Made by a program: the position numbers and the translations under genes
In this document: piece after piece, positions 47,213 through 55,614 of the stretch
How positions within the stretch are numbered: position 1 is the first letter of the stretch
Layout of the letters: each line of letters opens with the position of its first letter
NCBI RefSeq assembly: GCF_004342445.1
Contig: NZ_SLWW01000015.1
Coordinates: 1 to 64,000 of the forward strand
Direction: 5' to 3'
From: Rhodovulum euryhalinum
GTDB taxonomy: Bacteria; Pseudomonadota; Alphaproteobacteria; Rhodobacterales; Rhodobacteraceae
Length of the DNA: 64,000 bases
Notes under the pieces: generated by a model
What the model was told of the DNA's origin: nothing
Database searches by the model: none
Seen by the model: the letters and a program-made list of their open reading frames with translations, nothing else

Positions 47213-48127
47213 TCAGCGGATGCCCTGAGCCGACAGTTCGACCACCTGGGCGGCCTTGTCGGCGGTGATCAGGTTCGGCCCCGAGGGCACGTCGCCGCCC
47301 GGGATCAGCCCGTATTGTGCATGCAGGTTCAGGAACACGACCGGCAGGTAGCCTTGCAGGAACTGCTGCTGGTCGATCGCGAAGGCGGCGTCGCCATCGG
47401 CCACCATCTGCAGGAACCCGGCCGACATGTCGAAGGTCGCGACGTTCACCTCGTCCCGGCCTGCGGCCTTGACCGCCTCGGCCGACGGCTCGCCCGCCAG
47501 CGACGCGCCCAGCGCCATCACCGTGTCGATGTCGGGGTCGGAGTCGAGGGCAGCGCGTACCTTGGCCGCGACCTCGGCTGGGTCGTTGGTGGTGGGCAGG
47601 ACGGTCGTCTCTCCGCCGAAACCTTCGGCGAAGCCCTCGCAGCGCAGGTCGAGCGAGACATTGCCGACCTCGTGGTTCACGCAGATCGCCTTGGTGCCGC
47701 CCATCTCGGCCAGTCTGGCGCCCGCGGCCTTGCCCGCGTCGAACTCGTCCTGGCCGACATGCAGCAGCGCGCCCAGGCCCCTGGCGACATCCGCGCCCGA
47801 ATTCATCGAGATCACCGGGATGCCGGCCGCGACCGCCCGTTCGATCGACGGGCCCAGCGCGTCGGCATCGGGAATCGAGACCACCAGCCCATCGGGTTCC
47901 TGGTTCACGGCGGCGTCGATGAGCTGGCCCATCGCGACCATGTCGAAGGTTTCCGGTGCGCGGTAGTCGACATTGGCGCCGGTATCGGCGGCGGCCTTGT
48001 CGACGCCGTTCTTGACCACCGACCAGAATGGATCGTTGGCCTGGCCATGGCTGACCACGATGATGTCGGCGGCAAAGGCCGGCGCGGCAATGGCGACCGC
48101 GGCCAGCGGTGCAAGGATGCGGTTCAT
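47213..48127 (-). CDS. ibpA: Sugar (inositol)-binding periplasmic protein
   Basis: A 304-residue periplasmic-binding protein of the ribose/inositol type (Peripla_BP_4). Signal peptide to about residue 19 (APAFA|ADII). Motifs: VVSHGQANDPFWSVVKNGVD and GIPVISMNSGADV near 100, both part of the sugar-binding cleft. It is encoded 68 bases ahead of the permease and is the first transporter gene after the promoter region that holds the IolR-like site. Confidence 0.87.
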   Translation of the reverse strand: MNRILAPLAAVAIAAPAFAADIIVVSHGQANDPFWSVVKNGVDKAAADTGANVDYRAPETFDMVAMGQLIDAAVNQEPDGLVVSIPDADALGPSIERAVAAGIPVISMNSGADVARGLGALLHVGQDEFDAGKAAGARLAEMGGTKAICVNHEVGNVSLDLRCEGFAEGFGGETTVLPTTNDPAEVAAKVRAALDSDPDIDTVMALGASLAGEPSAEAVKAAGRDEVNVATFDMSAGFLQMVADGDAAFAIDQQQFLQGYLPVVFLNLHAQYGLIPGGDVPSGPNLITADKAAQVVELSAQGIR

Positions 48128-48210
48128 GTTGTCCTCCCTGATAGATCCCGGTCCGGCGGCGTACCGTCGGCCGACGCGAGTCCGTTCGTTGTCGAATCGA
48201 ATTCATCGCG

Positions 48211-48236
48211 TGGAAAAATAATGGAATTAAAATTCT
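48211..48236. promoter_or_regulatory. AT-rich operator candidate upstream of ibpA
   Basis: TGGAAAAATAAT (48211-48222) is followed by GGAA-TTAAAA-TTCT (48223-48236), one mismatch from the GGAA-N6-TTCC pattern that I recall for rhizobial IolR. It lies about 85-110 bases upstream of the binding-protein start and in an unusually AT-rich stretch. A nearly identical TGGAACAAATAAT occurs in the other iol promoter at 49125-49137. Confidence 0.5.
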
Positions 48237-48257
48237 ATTTCTGTCAATCCAGCACGA

Positions 48258-49073
48258 TTAGTCCAGCATCTTCGCGCCAGAGGCGACTGCCAGCGTGGTG
48301 GCCAGCGCGAGCGTTGCAGACAGCGCGCGGAACGCGCCGAAGTCGACCTCGCGCACCATCAGGCTGATCGCGTCAAGCTGCATCAGGGGGCTGAGCGCGG
48401 TATCGGTGATCGCCACCACGGGCACGCCCCGGGCGGTGCAATGCTCGGCCAGGTCCACCGTTGCCGCGCTGTAGGGGGCGAAGGTGATGGCGATCAGCGC
48501 GTCGCCCTCGCGCACCGCGTGGCGCGCATCAAGGTTCGCGGTGCGGCTGTGCAGCATTGCGGGCCGCTCCATCTTTTCGAAGGCATAGGCCAGGTAGGCG
48601 GCGACCGGAAAGGCGCGCCTGAGCCCGGCCACATGCACCGTCCGCGCCTCGGAGATCACTTTCACCGCCCGGTCAAGCTGGCGTGAATCAACATTGGAAA
48701 CAAGGGCTTCCAGAGATCTTGTCCCGGCCTCGGCGAATTCCGCCAGCAGCGCCGAGGGACTGCCCGCGCCACTGTCGCGCAGGCCCTTCAGCCGCTCGCG
48801 GTAATCGGGCCATGCCGCGGTGAGGCTGTCGCGGAACAGCTTCTGCATCTCGGAATAGCCCGAGAACCCCATGAGCTGGCAGAACCGCATCACCGCCGAG
48901 GGCTGCACGCCCGCTGCCGCCGCGATCTCGGCCACGGTCGAGACCGCGATCCGGTCGGTATGCGCGGCCAGGTATTCCGCGCATTGCCGCAGCCGCTTTG
49001 GCAGCCCCTCCTGGATCTCGAGCAGCCGATCGTGGAACCCCTCGACGCTGCGGGGGGCAGGGCGCTGGCGCAT
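48258..49073 (-). CDS. MurR/RpiR-family transcriptional regulator (IolR-like)
   Basis: A 271-residue regulator. The N-terminal helix-turn-helix (about 1-78) includes STVAEIAAAAGVQPSAVMRF and CQLMGFSGYSEMQKLFRD. A SIS sugar-binding domain follows (about 110-260) with EARTVHVAGLRRAFPVAAYL and GDALIAITFAPYS. Such proteins repress iol genes in rhizobia and sense a phosphorylated inositol intermediate. It is transcribed with the iol unit and divergent from the Gfo/Idh gene at 49159. The symbol iolR would be a fair inference from context. Confidence 0.88.
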   Translation of the reverse strand: MRQRPAPRSVEGFHDRLLEIQEGLPKRLRQCAEYLAAHTDRIAVSTVAEIAAAAGVQPSAVMRFCQLMGFSGYSEMQKLFRDSLTAAWPDYRERLKGLRDSGAGSPSALLAEFAEAGTRSLEALVSNVDSRQLDRAVKVISEARTVHVAGLRRAFPVAAYLAYAFEKMERPAMLHSRTANLDARHAVREGDALIAITFAPYSAATVDLAEHCTARGVPVVAITDTALSPLMQLDAISLMVREVDFGAFRALSATLALATTLAVASGAKMLD

Positions 49074-49089
49074 GGAGCCTCCAATCCGT

Positions 49090-49142
49090 GTTGACGGAAC
49101 GATTGCGAAATATCATAGAAATGATGGAACAAATAATCCATC
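49090..49142. promoter_or_regulatory. Promoter and inverted repeat between the RpiR regulator and the Gfo/Idh gene
   Basis: TTGACG at 49091-49096 is followed after 17 bases by CATAGA (49114-49119), a weak plus-strand -35/-10 pair. The inverted repeat GATGGA-ACAAATAA-TCCATC (49123-49142) lies just downstream, and ATCAT-agaa-ATGAT at 49112-49125 overlaps it. The motif TGGAACAAATAAT within it repeats one seen at 48211. I infer RpiR-type regulator sites. Confidence 0.5.
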
Positions 49143-49158
49143 AAGGGAAGGGCCAACC

Positions 49159-50283
49159 ATGACGGCGCTGGGGATCGGGCTGATCGGCACGGGCTTCATG
49201 GGCAAGACGCATGCGCTGGCGTTCCGGTCGGTGCGCGCGGTGATGGGTGACGTGCCGGAGGTGCGGCTGGAGTGCCTGTGCGACACGCCCGCCGACAAGG
49301 CAGCCCGGTTCGCCGCGCAGTTCGGGTTCGTCCGCGCCACGGCCGACTGGCGCGAGATCGTGGCCGATCCCGCGATCGACATCGTGTCGATCACCACGCC
49401 GAACAACCTGCATGCGGAGATGGCGATCGCCGCGCTGCAGGCGGGCAAGCATGTCTGGTGCGAAAAGCCGATGGCGCTGACGCTGGCCGATGCGGAACGG
49501 ATGGAGGCGGCCGCGCGCGCCGCGGGCCGGATCACGCTGGTCGGCTACAACTACCTGCACAACCCGGCGATCCTGCATGCGAAACGTCTGGTCGGGGCGG
49601 GTCGGATCGGCCGCGTCGTGCATGTTCGCGGCTGGGTGGACGAGGATTACCAGGCCGATCCCGACCTTCCCTGGACCTGGCGCGCACGGCTGGCCGATGC
49701 GGGGCTGGGGGCGCTGGGCGATCTGGGCTGTCATCTCGTGTCGCTGGTCCTTGCCCTGGCGGGGCCGATCGAAAGCCTGATCGCCGACACCCAGATCGTG
49801 CATGCCGACCGTCCGCTGGCGGATGGGTCGGGCCGCGCTGCGGTCGAGAACGAGGACACCGCGACCGCGATCCTGCGGTTCGCGAACGGTGCGCAGGGGT
49901 CGATCTCGGCCTCGCGTTCGGCCTGGGGGCGCAAGAATCGGCTGGATGTCGAGGTGCACGGCACCAAGGGGATGATCGCCTTCGCGCAGGAGCGGATGAA
50001 CGAGCTTCAGCTTTACGTCAACGAGGGACCGAAGGCCGAGCAGGGCTTTCGCACCATCCTGACCGGCCCCGAGCACGCGCCCTATGGCCGCTTCGTGCCC
50101 GCGCCCGGCCACCAGCTTGGCTTTCTGGATCTCAAGACCATAGAGGCGGCGGAACTCCTGCGTGCCATCGCGGGCGGGCGCGTGGCCCATCCCGGCTTCG
50201 CCCATGCCCTGGGGATCGAGCGCGTCATCCACGCCATCGCCCAAAGCGGGGCTGAGGGCGGCCGGCGGGTGACTCTCGGCTGA
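49159..50283 (+). CDS. Gfo/Idh/MocA-family oxidoreductase, probably for an inositol isomer
   Basis: A 374-residue NAD(P)-dependent dehydrogenase. The Rossmann motif LIGTGFMGKTHALAF is N-terminal; the family motif is CEKPMALTLADAERM with the Lys near residue 102; the C-terminal domain has GDLGCHLVSLVLALAG with the catalytic-type Asp/His near 195. It is divergent from the RpiR regulator and shares its promoter region. In iol loci a second dehydrogenase of this kind oxidises scyllo- or chiro-inositol, which is my inference. ATG 49159 follows AAGGGAAGGG. Confidence 0.85.
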   Translation: MTALGIGLIGTGFMGKTHALAFRSVRAVMGDVPEVRLECLCDTPADKAARFAAQFGFVRATADWREIVADPAIDIVSITTPNNLHAEMAIAALQAGKHVWCEKPMALTLADAERMEAAARAAGRITLVGYNYLHNPAILHAKRLVGAGRIGRVVHVRGWVDEDYQADPDLPWTWRARLADAGLGALGDLGCHLVSLVLALAGPIESLIADTQIVHADRPLADGSGRAAVENEDTATAILRFANGAQGSISASRSAWGRKNRLDVEVHGTKGMIAFAQERMNELQLYVNEGPKAEQGFRTILTGPEHAPYGRFVPAPGHQLGFLDLKTIEAAELLRAIAGGRVAHPGFAHALGIERVIHAIAQSGAEGGRRVTLG

Positions 50284-50396
50284 AATCCGACCGCGTTTCG
50301 CGCCATGCGGGTGCTGCATGGCGGCATTTCCACGGTGGTCATTGTGCGGGTGCAGAAAACGTCTATCTCTCGGCCGCAACCCGATACTGGAGAGAT

Positions 50397-50618
50397 ATGA
50401 TGTCCTTCGTGACCCATGCGTTCACGACCCGCGGCGGAGTCGCCGACAAACTTTCGCGGACGGCCAATGCCCTGCATGGCTGGGCGCGGTTCTACGCCGC
50501 CCGTCGCGCCACCTTTCACGAACTGTCGGCGCTGAGCGATCGGGAACTCGACGATCTCGGCATCGGCCGCGGTGACATCGCCCGCATCGCTGTCGAATCC
50601 GCGCGCCGGATCCGATAG
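50397..50618 (+). CDS. DUF1127 protein
   Basis: A 73-residue basic protein. The C-terminal half has the DUF1127 pattern: FYAARRATFHELSALSDREL and DDLGIGRGDIARIAVES. Such small proteins are frequent in alphaproteobacteria; some bind RNA and affect phosphate or stress responses. Two ATGs in a row (50397 and 50400) are possible starts; GGAGA lies 7-11 bases upstream of the first. It stands alone ahead of tRNA-Gly. Confidence 0.8.
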   Translation: MMSFVTHAFTTRGGVADKLSRTANALHGWARFYAARRATFHELSALSDRELDDLGIGRGDIARIAVESARRIR

Positions 50619-50672
50619 GACGCCGACATCCGGCTTGACCGTCGCGCGGACGTGCCCTAGTCACGGACACAC

Positions 50673-50746
50673 GCGGGTATAGCTTAATGGTAAAGCCCCT
50701 GCCTTCCAAGCAGGCTATGTCGGTTCGATTCCGTCTACCCGCTCCA
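50673..50746 (+). tRNA. tRNA-Gly (anticodon TCC)
   Basis: A 74-base cloverleaf: acceptor GCGGGTA/TACCCGC, D arm GCTT/AAGC, anticodon stem CCTGC/GCAGG with loop CTTCCAA, T loop TTCGATT, discriminator T and an encoded CCA. The T stem GTCGG/CCGTC contains one T-T mismatch, since CCGAC would be expected. All other elements are normal. Confidence 0.93.
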
Positions 50747-50852
50747 GCCCCGTCCCGCCCCTGGCCGTCCCCGGCGCCGTGAAATCGGCGCCTGCGGCTT
50801 GTTGTCCCTGCCGTCCGGCCCTACAACACCCCGGAACAAGCAGGAGCGAACG

Positions 50853-52646
50853 ATGCCCCCAAGGGCGAAGCTGGACGAAGAGCGCGCGAAATCGAAGCGG
50901 ATCGGGGCGCTCAAGGCGCTTTGGCCCTTCGTCACGCCCTACAAGGGGATGCTGGGCGCCGCGTTGACGGTGCTGGTGCTGACGGCAGCGGTGTCGCTGG
51001 TCCTGCCCGTGGCGGTGCGCCGCGTGGTGGATGCGTTCGAGACCGAGGCCGCTGCCCTTCTGGACAGCTATTTCGCGGCGGCGCTGGCCATTGCGGGGCT
51101 GCTCGCACTGGGTACGGCGCTGCGCTATTACCTTGTCACCCGGCTGGGCGAACGGGTGGTGGCCGACATCCGCACCGCCGTCTTCGACCGCATGATCGGG
51201 ATGAGCCCCGCCTTCTACGAACGGACCATGACCGGCGAGGTGCTTAGCCGGATCACCACCGACACCACGCTGATCCTGTCGGTGATCGGGTCTTCGGTGT
51301 CGGTGGCGCTGCGCAACGTGCTGATCTTTTTCGGCGGGCTGGTGCTGATGCTGGCCACCTCGGCCAAGCTGACCAGCGCGGTGCTGGTCCTTGTTCCCGC
51401 GGTGATCGTGCCGATCGTACTGCTGGGCCGGAGGCTGCGGCGGTTGTCGCGCGAGAATCAGGACTGGATCGCGGTGTCGTCCGGCAACGCCTCCGAGGCG
51501 TTGCTGTCGGTGCAGACGGTGCAGGCCTTCACCCACGAGGCGGCCAGCCGCAGCACCTTTCACGACGTGACCGAGAAAAGCTTTGTCGCCGCGAAACAGC
51601 GGATCGGCACGCGCGCGGTAATGACCGTGATCGTGATCTTCCTGGTCTTCGCGGGCATCGTCGGCGTGCTGTGGGTGGGCGCGCGGGACGTGCGCGCCGA
51701 CGCGATGACGGTGGGTGAACTTGTCCAGTTCGTGATCTACTCGGTGATGGTCGCGGGCGCCGTGGGCGCGATGACCGAGGTCTGGGGCGAGTTGCAGCGC
51801 GCTGCGGGGGCAACCGAACGCCTGGTGGAACTGCTGACCGCCGAGGACAGCGTCAATGACCCCGCGCGCCCCGTGGCGCTGCCCGCGCGCATCCGTGGCG
51901 ACATCCGGTTCGACAGCGTGCTTTTCCACTATCCCTCGCGCCCGGGCATCGCGGCGCTTGACGGGGTGAACCTGCATGTGCGGCCGGGCGAGACCGTGGC
52001 GCTGGTCGGTCCCTCGGGGGCGGGAAAATCCACGATCATCCAGCTTCTGCTGCGGTTCTACGATCCGCAGGGAGGGCGCATCCTGCTGGATGGGGTGGAT
52101 CTGCGCGACACCACGCGGGCCACTTTCCGCCACCACATCGCGCTGGTGCCGCAGGACCCGGTGATCTTTGCCGCCACCGCGCGCGAGAATATCCGTTTCG
52201 GCCGGCCCGAGGCGACCGATGCCGAGGTCGAGGCCGCCGCCCGGGCTGCGGCTGCGCACGATTTCCTGACCGCGCTGCCCGATGGCTATGAGACCTATGT
52301 GGGCGAACGCGGCATCATGCTGTCGGGCGGGCAGAAGCAGCGCATCGCCATCGCCCGCGCGATCCTGCGCGACGCGCCGGTCCTGCTGCTGGACGAGGCG
52401 ACCTCGGCGCTGGATGCGGAATCCGAACGCGCCGTCCAGCACGCGGTCGATGAATTGGCGGCAACGCGCACCACGCTGATCGTGGCGCACCGGCTGGCCA
52501 CGGTGAAGAAGGCCGACCGCATCCTCGTGTTTGATGCGGGCCGGGTTGTCGCCGAGGGCACGCATGAGGCGCTGGTCGCCCAGGGCGGGCTTTACGCGCG
52601 CCTTGCCCGGCTGCAATTCACCGATGGCATCGAAAGCGCGGCCTGA
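50853..52646 (+). CDS. ABC transporter with fused membrane and ATPase domains (MsbA/lipid-exporter-like)
   Basis: A 597-residue half-transporter that would dimerise. The N-terminal membrane domain (about residues 25-320) has six helices; the ATPase domain (about 345-590) has Walker A GPSGAGKST, signature LSGGQKQRIAIARAI, Walker B VLLLDEATSALD and the switch His in VAHRLAT. The GEVLSRITTD motif near residue 128 is typical of exporters of lipids or drugs. ATG 50853 has AGGAG 8 bases upstream. Substrate unknown. Confidence 0.9.
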   Translation: MPPRAKLDEERAKSKRIGALKALWPFVTPYKGMLGAALTVLVLTAAVSLVLPVAVRRVVDAFETEAAALLDSYFAAALAIAGLLALGTALRYYLVTRLGERVVADIRTAVFDRMIGMSPAFYERTMTGEVLSRITTDTTLILSVIGSSVSVALRNVLIFFGGLVLMLATSAKLTSAVLVLVPAVIVPIVLLGRRLRRLSRENQDWIAVSSGNASEALLSVQTVQAFTHEAASRSTFHDVTEKSFVAAKQRIGTRAVMTVIVIFLVFAGIVGVLWVGARDVRADAMTVGELVQFVIYSVMVAGAVGAMTEVWGELQRAAGATERLVELLTAEDSVNDPARPVALPARIRGDIRFDSVLFHYPSRPGIAALDGVNLHVRPGETVALVGPSGAGKSTIIQLLLRFYDPQGGRILLDGVDLRDTTRATFRHHIALVPQDPVIFAATARENIRFGRPEATDAEVEAAARAAAAHDFLTALPDGYETYVGERGIMLSGGQKQRIAIARAILRDAPVLLLDEATSALDAESERAVQHAVDELAATRTTLIVAHRLATVKKADRILVFDAGRVVAEGTHEALVAQGGLYARLARLQFTDGIESAA

Positions 52647-52727
52647 GCCGCGGCGTTTTCGTTTGCTTGTTGCAGAACCCGGTCTAGGCTGCGGCATCGT
52701 TAACGATTGTCGCGGAGGACGACAGAG

Positions 52728-53156
52728 ATGGGTTTGTGGAAATTCATGAAGAACGCGGGCAAGAAGCTCAGCGGCCGCGCCGAGGCCGCCGAGGCCCCCA
52801 GCGCCGAGGAACTGAGCAAGGAGATCGCCGATCTCGGCCTTGATGCCGAGGGACTGGAGATCGAGGTCGAGGGCGACAAGGTCAAGGTCAAGGGCACGCC
52901 AAAGAGCCAGGAGGCCAAGGAAAAGGTCATGCTGGCGGTCGGCAACATCGACGGCGTGGCCGAGGTCGAGGACGAGGCTGGCGGTGCCGATCCTGTTTTC
53001 CACACTGTCGTCAAGGGCGACAGCCTGTGGAAGATCGCCGAGAAGACCCTGGGCAACGGCGCCCGCTACACCGAGATCTTCGAGGCCAACAAGCCGATGC
53101 TGACCGATCCCGACAAGATCTATCCCGGCCAGGTGCTGCGCATCCCGCAGGACTGA
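52728..53156 (+). CDS. lysM: BON and LysM domain protein (Kbp/YgaU-like)
   Basis: A 142-residue protein. After MGLWKFMKNAGKKLSG a BON domain follows (about 30-85: GLEIEVEGDKVKVKGTPKSQ, ...VEVEDEAG) and then a LysM domain (about 92-140: HTVVKGDSLWKIAEKTLGNG, ...NKPMLTDPDKIYPGQVLRIP). E. coli Kbp with this architecture binds potassium ions in the cytoplasm. No signal peptide is present. GGAGG lies about 10 bases upstream of the ATG. Confidence 0.88.
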   Translation: MGLWKFMKNAGKKLSGRAEAAEAPSAEELSKEIADLGLDAEGLEIEVEGDKVKVKGTPKSQEAKEKVMLAVGNIDGVAEVEDEAGGADPVFHTVVKGDSLWKIAEKTLGNGARYTEIFEANKPMLTDPDKIYPGQVLRIPQD

Positions 53157-53294
53157 GGGCAAGAACCGTCCGCCGTTTGACGTCGCGTTGACGGTGTCGC
53201 GCGACATCTTGCGGCGAACGGATTTTGCGGCCATCCTCACCTTCCGACAGGGAGAAGAGGGACCGGCAGGAACGGTTCCCTGGGAGGAGCGACG

Positions 53295-55190
53295 ATGGCA
53301 GCCTATGCCTCACGCGCCGATCGCGACGCGATCGAGGCCGAGTCCGTCTGGAACGACCGCCAGCTGCCGCGGAGCATCCACGAATTCGTGAGCGCGACCG
53401 CCAGGGCACATCCTTCCCGCCCGGCGCTGTCGTTCCAGTTGTTGTCCGATCCCGGGGCTCCTGCCGAAACGCTGAGTTGGCGCGAGCTTCACGCCCGCGT
53501 TACCCAGGCGGCGAACCTTTTCCGCCGTCTCGGCGTGCAACAGGACGACGTCATCGCCTATATCCTGCCCAACTGCACCGAGACGGCGGTGACGTTGCTG
53601 GGCGGCGCCGTGGCCGGGATCGTCAACCCGATCAACCCGCTTCTCGAGGCCGAACAGATCGCCGCGATCCTGCGCGAGACCGGGGCCAAGGTTGTGGTCA
53701 CGCTGAGGACGTTCCCCAAGACCGATGTGGGCCAGAAGGTCGCCGAGGCGGTGCGCCACGCGCCCTGCGTGGACACGGTGCTCGAAGTGGACCTGCTGCG
53801 CTATCTGACCGGGATCAAGAGGCTGATCGTGCCGCTGATCCGGCCCAAGAACCCCGACAACCACCACGCCGACCTGATGGATTTCCACAAGGAACTGGCG
53901 AAGGAACGCGCCGACGGGCTGGACTTTGCCGACCACACCGAGGACCGGATCGCCGCGCTGTTCCACACCGGCGGCACCACGGGGATGCCCAAGATCGCCC
54001 GGCACACGGTTTCGGGGATGGTCTATAACGGCTGGCTGGGCCATCGTCTGCTGTTCTCGGAACAGGACACGCTGATCTGCCCCTTGCCGCTTTTTCATGT
54101 CTTTGCGGCCTATCCGGTGCTGATGTCGGTGATCGCCGCGGGCGCGCATGTCGTGCTGCCCACGCCCGCGGGCTATCGGGGCGACGGTGTCTTCGACAAT
54201 TTCTGGAAGCTGATCGAGCGTTGGGGTGTGACCTTCGTCATTACCGTGCCCACCGCCATCGCCGCGCTGATGCAGCGCAAGGTGGACGCCGATGTCTCGA
54301 CCCTGCGCTACGCGTTCTCGGGCTCGGCGCCGTTGCCCATCGAGCTTTACAACCGCTTTGAAAAGGCCACCGGCGTCACGATCTGCGAGGGCTACGGGCT
54401 GACCGAGGCGACCTGCCTCGTGTCGATCAACCCGCCGGACGGGGCCAAGAAGATCGGCTCGGTCGGGTTGCCGTTTCCCTATACCCAGGTGCGCATCCTG
54501 AAATGCGATGCCGAGGGCAACGTGATCGCCGAATGTGACATCGACGAGGTGGGCGAGATCTGCGTGGCCAATCCCGGCGTGCTCGCGGGGGCGACCTATA
54601 CGGATGCGTCCAAGAACCTTGGGCTCTACGCCGACGGCCAGTTCCTGCGTACCGGCGATCTGGGCCGGTTCGACGCCGATGGCTATCTCTACATCACCGG
54701 CCGCGCCAAGGACATCATCATCCGGGGCGGCCACAATATCGACCCCGCCGAGATCGAGCAGGCGCTGGCCGGCCACCGCGACGTGGCCTTCGTGGGTGCC
54801 ATCGGCCAGCCCGACGCCTTTGCGGGCGAACTGCCCTGTGCCTATGTGGAACTGGTGCAGGGTGCGACCGCCACGCCCGAGGACCTGCTGGACTATGCCC
54901 GCGTCCATATCCACGAACGTGCCGCGATCCCCAAGCATGTCGAGATCCTGGACGAACTGCCCAAGACCGCGGTCGGCAAGGTGTTCAAGCCAGACCTCAG
55001 GAAGCGCGCGATCCAGCGGGTCTATGATGCCGCGCTGTCCGAGGCGGGGCTGGCCGTACGGGTCGCCGAGGTGGTCGAGGACCGCAAGCGCGGCCTCGTC
55101 GCCCATCTCGAACGGCAGGGGGGCGAAGACGACGCGGCGGTGCGCCATGTGCTTGGCAATTTTACCGCGCCGTGGGAATGGAGGCAGTGA
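53295..55190 (+). CDS. Acyl-CoA synthetase (AMP-forming)
   Basis: A 631-residue adenylating enzyme that activates a carboxylic acid to its CoA thioester. The phosphate-binding motif is HTGGTTGMPKIARHTVSG near residue 220. The A5-type motif is EGYGLTEATCLVSIN near 370. The C-terminal domain has TGDLGRFDADGYLYITGRAKD and the catalytic-type Lys region KTAVGKVFKPDLRK near 560. Length matches medium/long-chain enzymes of the family. ATG 53295 follows GGGAGGAG. The substrate cannot be told from the sequence. Confidence 0.88.
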   Translation: MAAYASRADRDAIEAESVWNDRQLPRSIHEFVSATARAHPSRPALSFQLLSDPGAPAETLSWRELHARVTQAANLFRRLGVQQDDVIAYILPNCTETAVTLLGGAVAGIVNPINPLLEAEQIAAILRETGAKVVVTLRTFPKTDVGQKVAEAVRHAPCVDTVLEVDLLRYLTGIKRLIVPLIRPKNPDNHHADLMDFHKELAKERADGLDFADHTEDRIAALFHTGGTTGMPKIARHTVSGMVYNGWLGHRLLFSEQDTLICPLPLFHVFAAYPVLMSVIAAGAHVVLPTPAGYRGDGVFDNFWKLIERWGVTFVITVPTAIAALMQRKVDADVSTLRYAFSGSAPLPIELYNRFEKATGVTICEGYGLTEATCLVSINPPDGAKKIGSVGLPFPYTQVRILKCDAEGNVIAECDIDEVGEICVANPGVLAGATYTDASKNLGLYADGQFLRTGDLGRFDADGYLYITGRAKDIIIRGGHNIDPAEIEQALAGHRDVAFVGAIGQPDAFAGELPCAYVELVQGATATPEDLLDYARVHIHERAAIPKHVEILDELPKTAVGKVFKPDLRKRAIQRVYDAALSEAGLAVRVAEVVEDRKRGLVAHLERQGGEDDAAVRHVLGNFTAPWEWRQ

Positions 55191-55295
55191 GGCCCGCGCC
55201 AAAGCTGCAACGCTAGCGGCCCGTGCACGCGAAACTCGCACGGATCGGGTGCGCGTGACAACATCAAGGGGATCGGTCTTTGCCGGGTGCCGCAA

Positions 55296-55370
55296 TGGTG
55301 CCGCAGGGGAGGATTGAACTCCCGACCTCACCCTTACCAAGGGTGCGCTCTACCACTGAGCTACTGCGGC
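55296..55370 (-). tRNA. tRNA-Thr (anticodon GGT)
   Basis: Minus-strand 75-base cloverleaf: acceptor GCCGCAG/CTGCGGC, D stem GCTC/GAGC, anticodon stem CACCC/GGGTG with loop TTGGTAA, T stem GGGAG/CTCCC with loop TTCAATC, discriminator A and an encoded CCA. All stems are fully paired. Confidence 0.96.
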
Positions 55371-55458
55371 CGTCGCGTGGGCGGCTGATTAGACGCAATC
55401 GGGTTCCGACGCAAGCGCTATCTGGACGCTTTTTGGCCCCTGCGGTAGAGAGGGTTCC

Positions 55459-55614
55459 ATGAACGGAAAATCCCCGAAAACGGGTGCGGACAAGGCGGCT
55501 GCGCCGCGCGAGGACCGCCTCAAGCAGGCGCTCAAGGCGAACCTCGCCCGGCGCAAGGCGCAGGCGCGGGCCCGCGGTGCCGCCAGCGCCGCCGGGCAGA
55601 AAGAGCAGGGCTGA
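55459..55614 (+). CDS. Small basic protein ahead of murA (51 aa)
   Basis: The frame [20 protein letters not shown]... ends AAGQKEQG. It is rich in Lys, Arg and Ala and predicted helical in its centre ([20 protein letters not shown]). GAGAGGG lies 6-12 bases upstream of the ATG. The stop TGATG shares a base with the murA start, which makes translation of both likely. I recall small proteins of this kind before murA in Rhodobacterales. Function unknown; nucleic-acid binding is only suggested by the charge. Confidence 0.65.
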   Translation: MNGKSPKTGADKAAAPREDRLKQALKANLARRKAQARARGAASAAGQKEQG

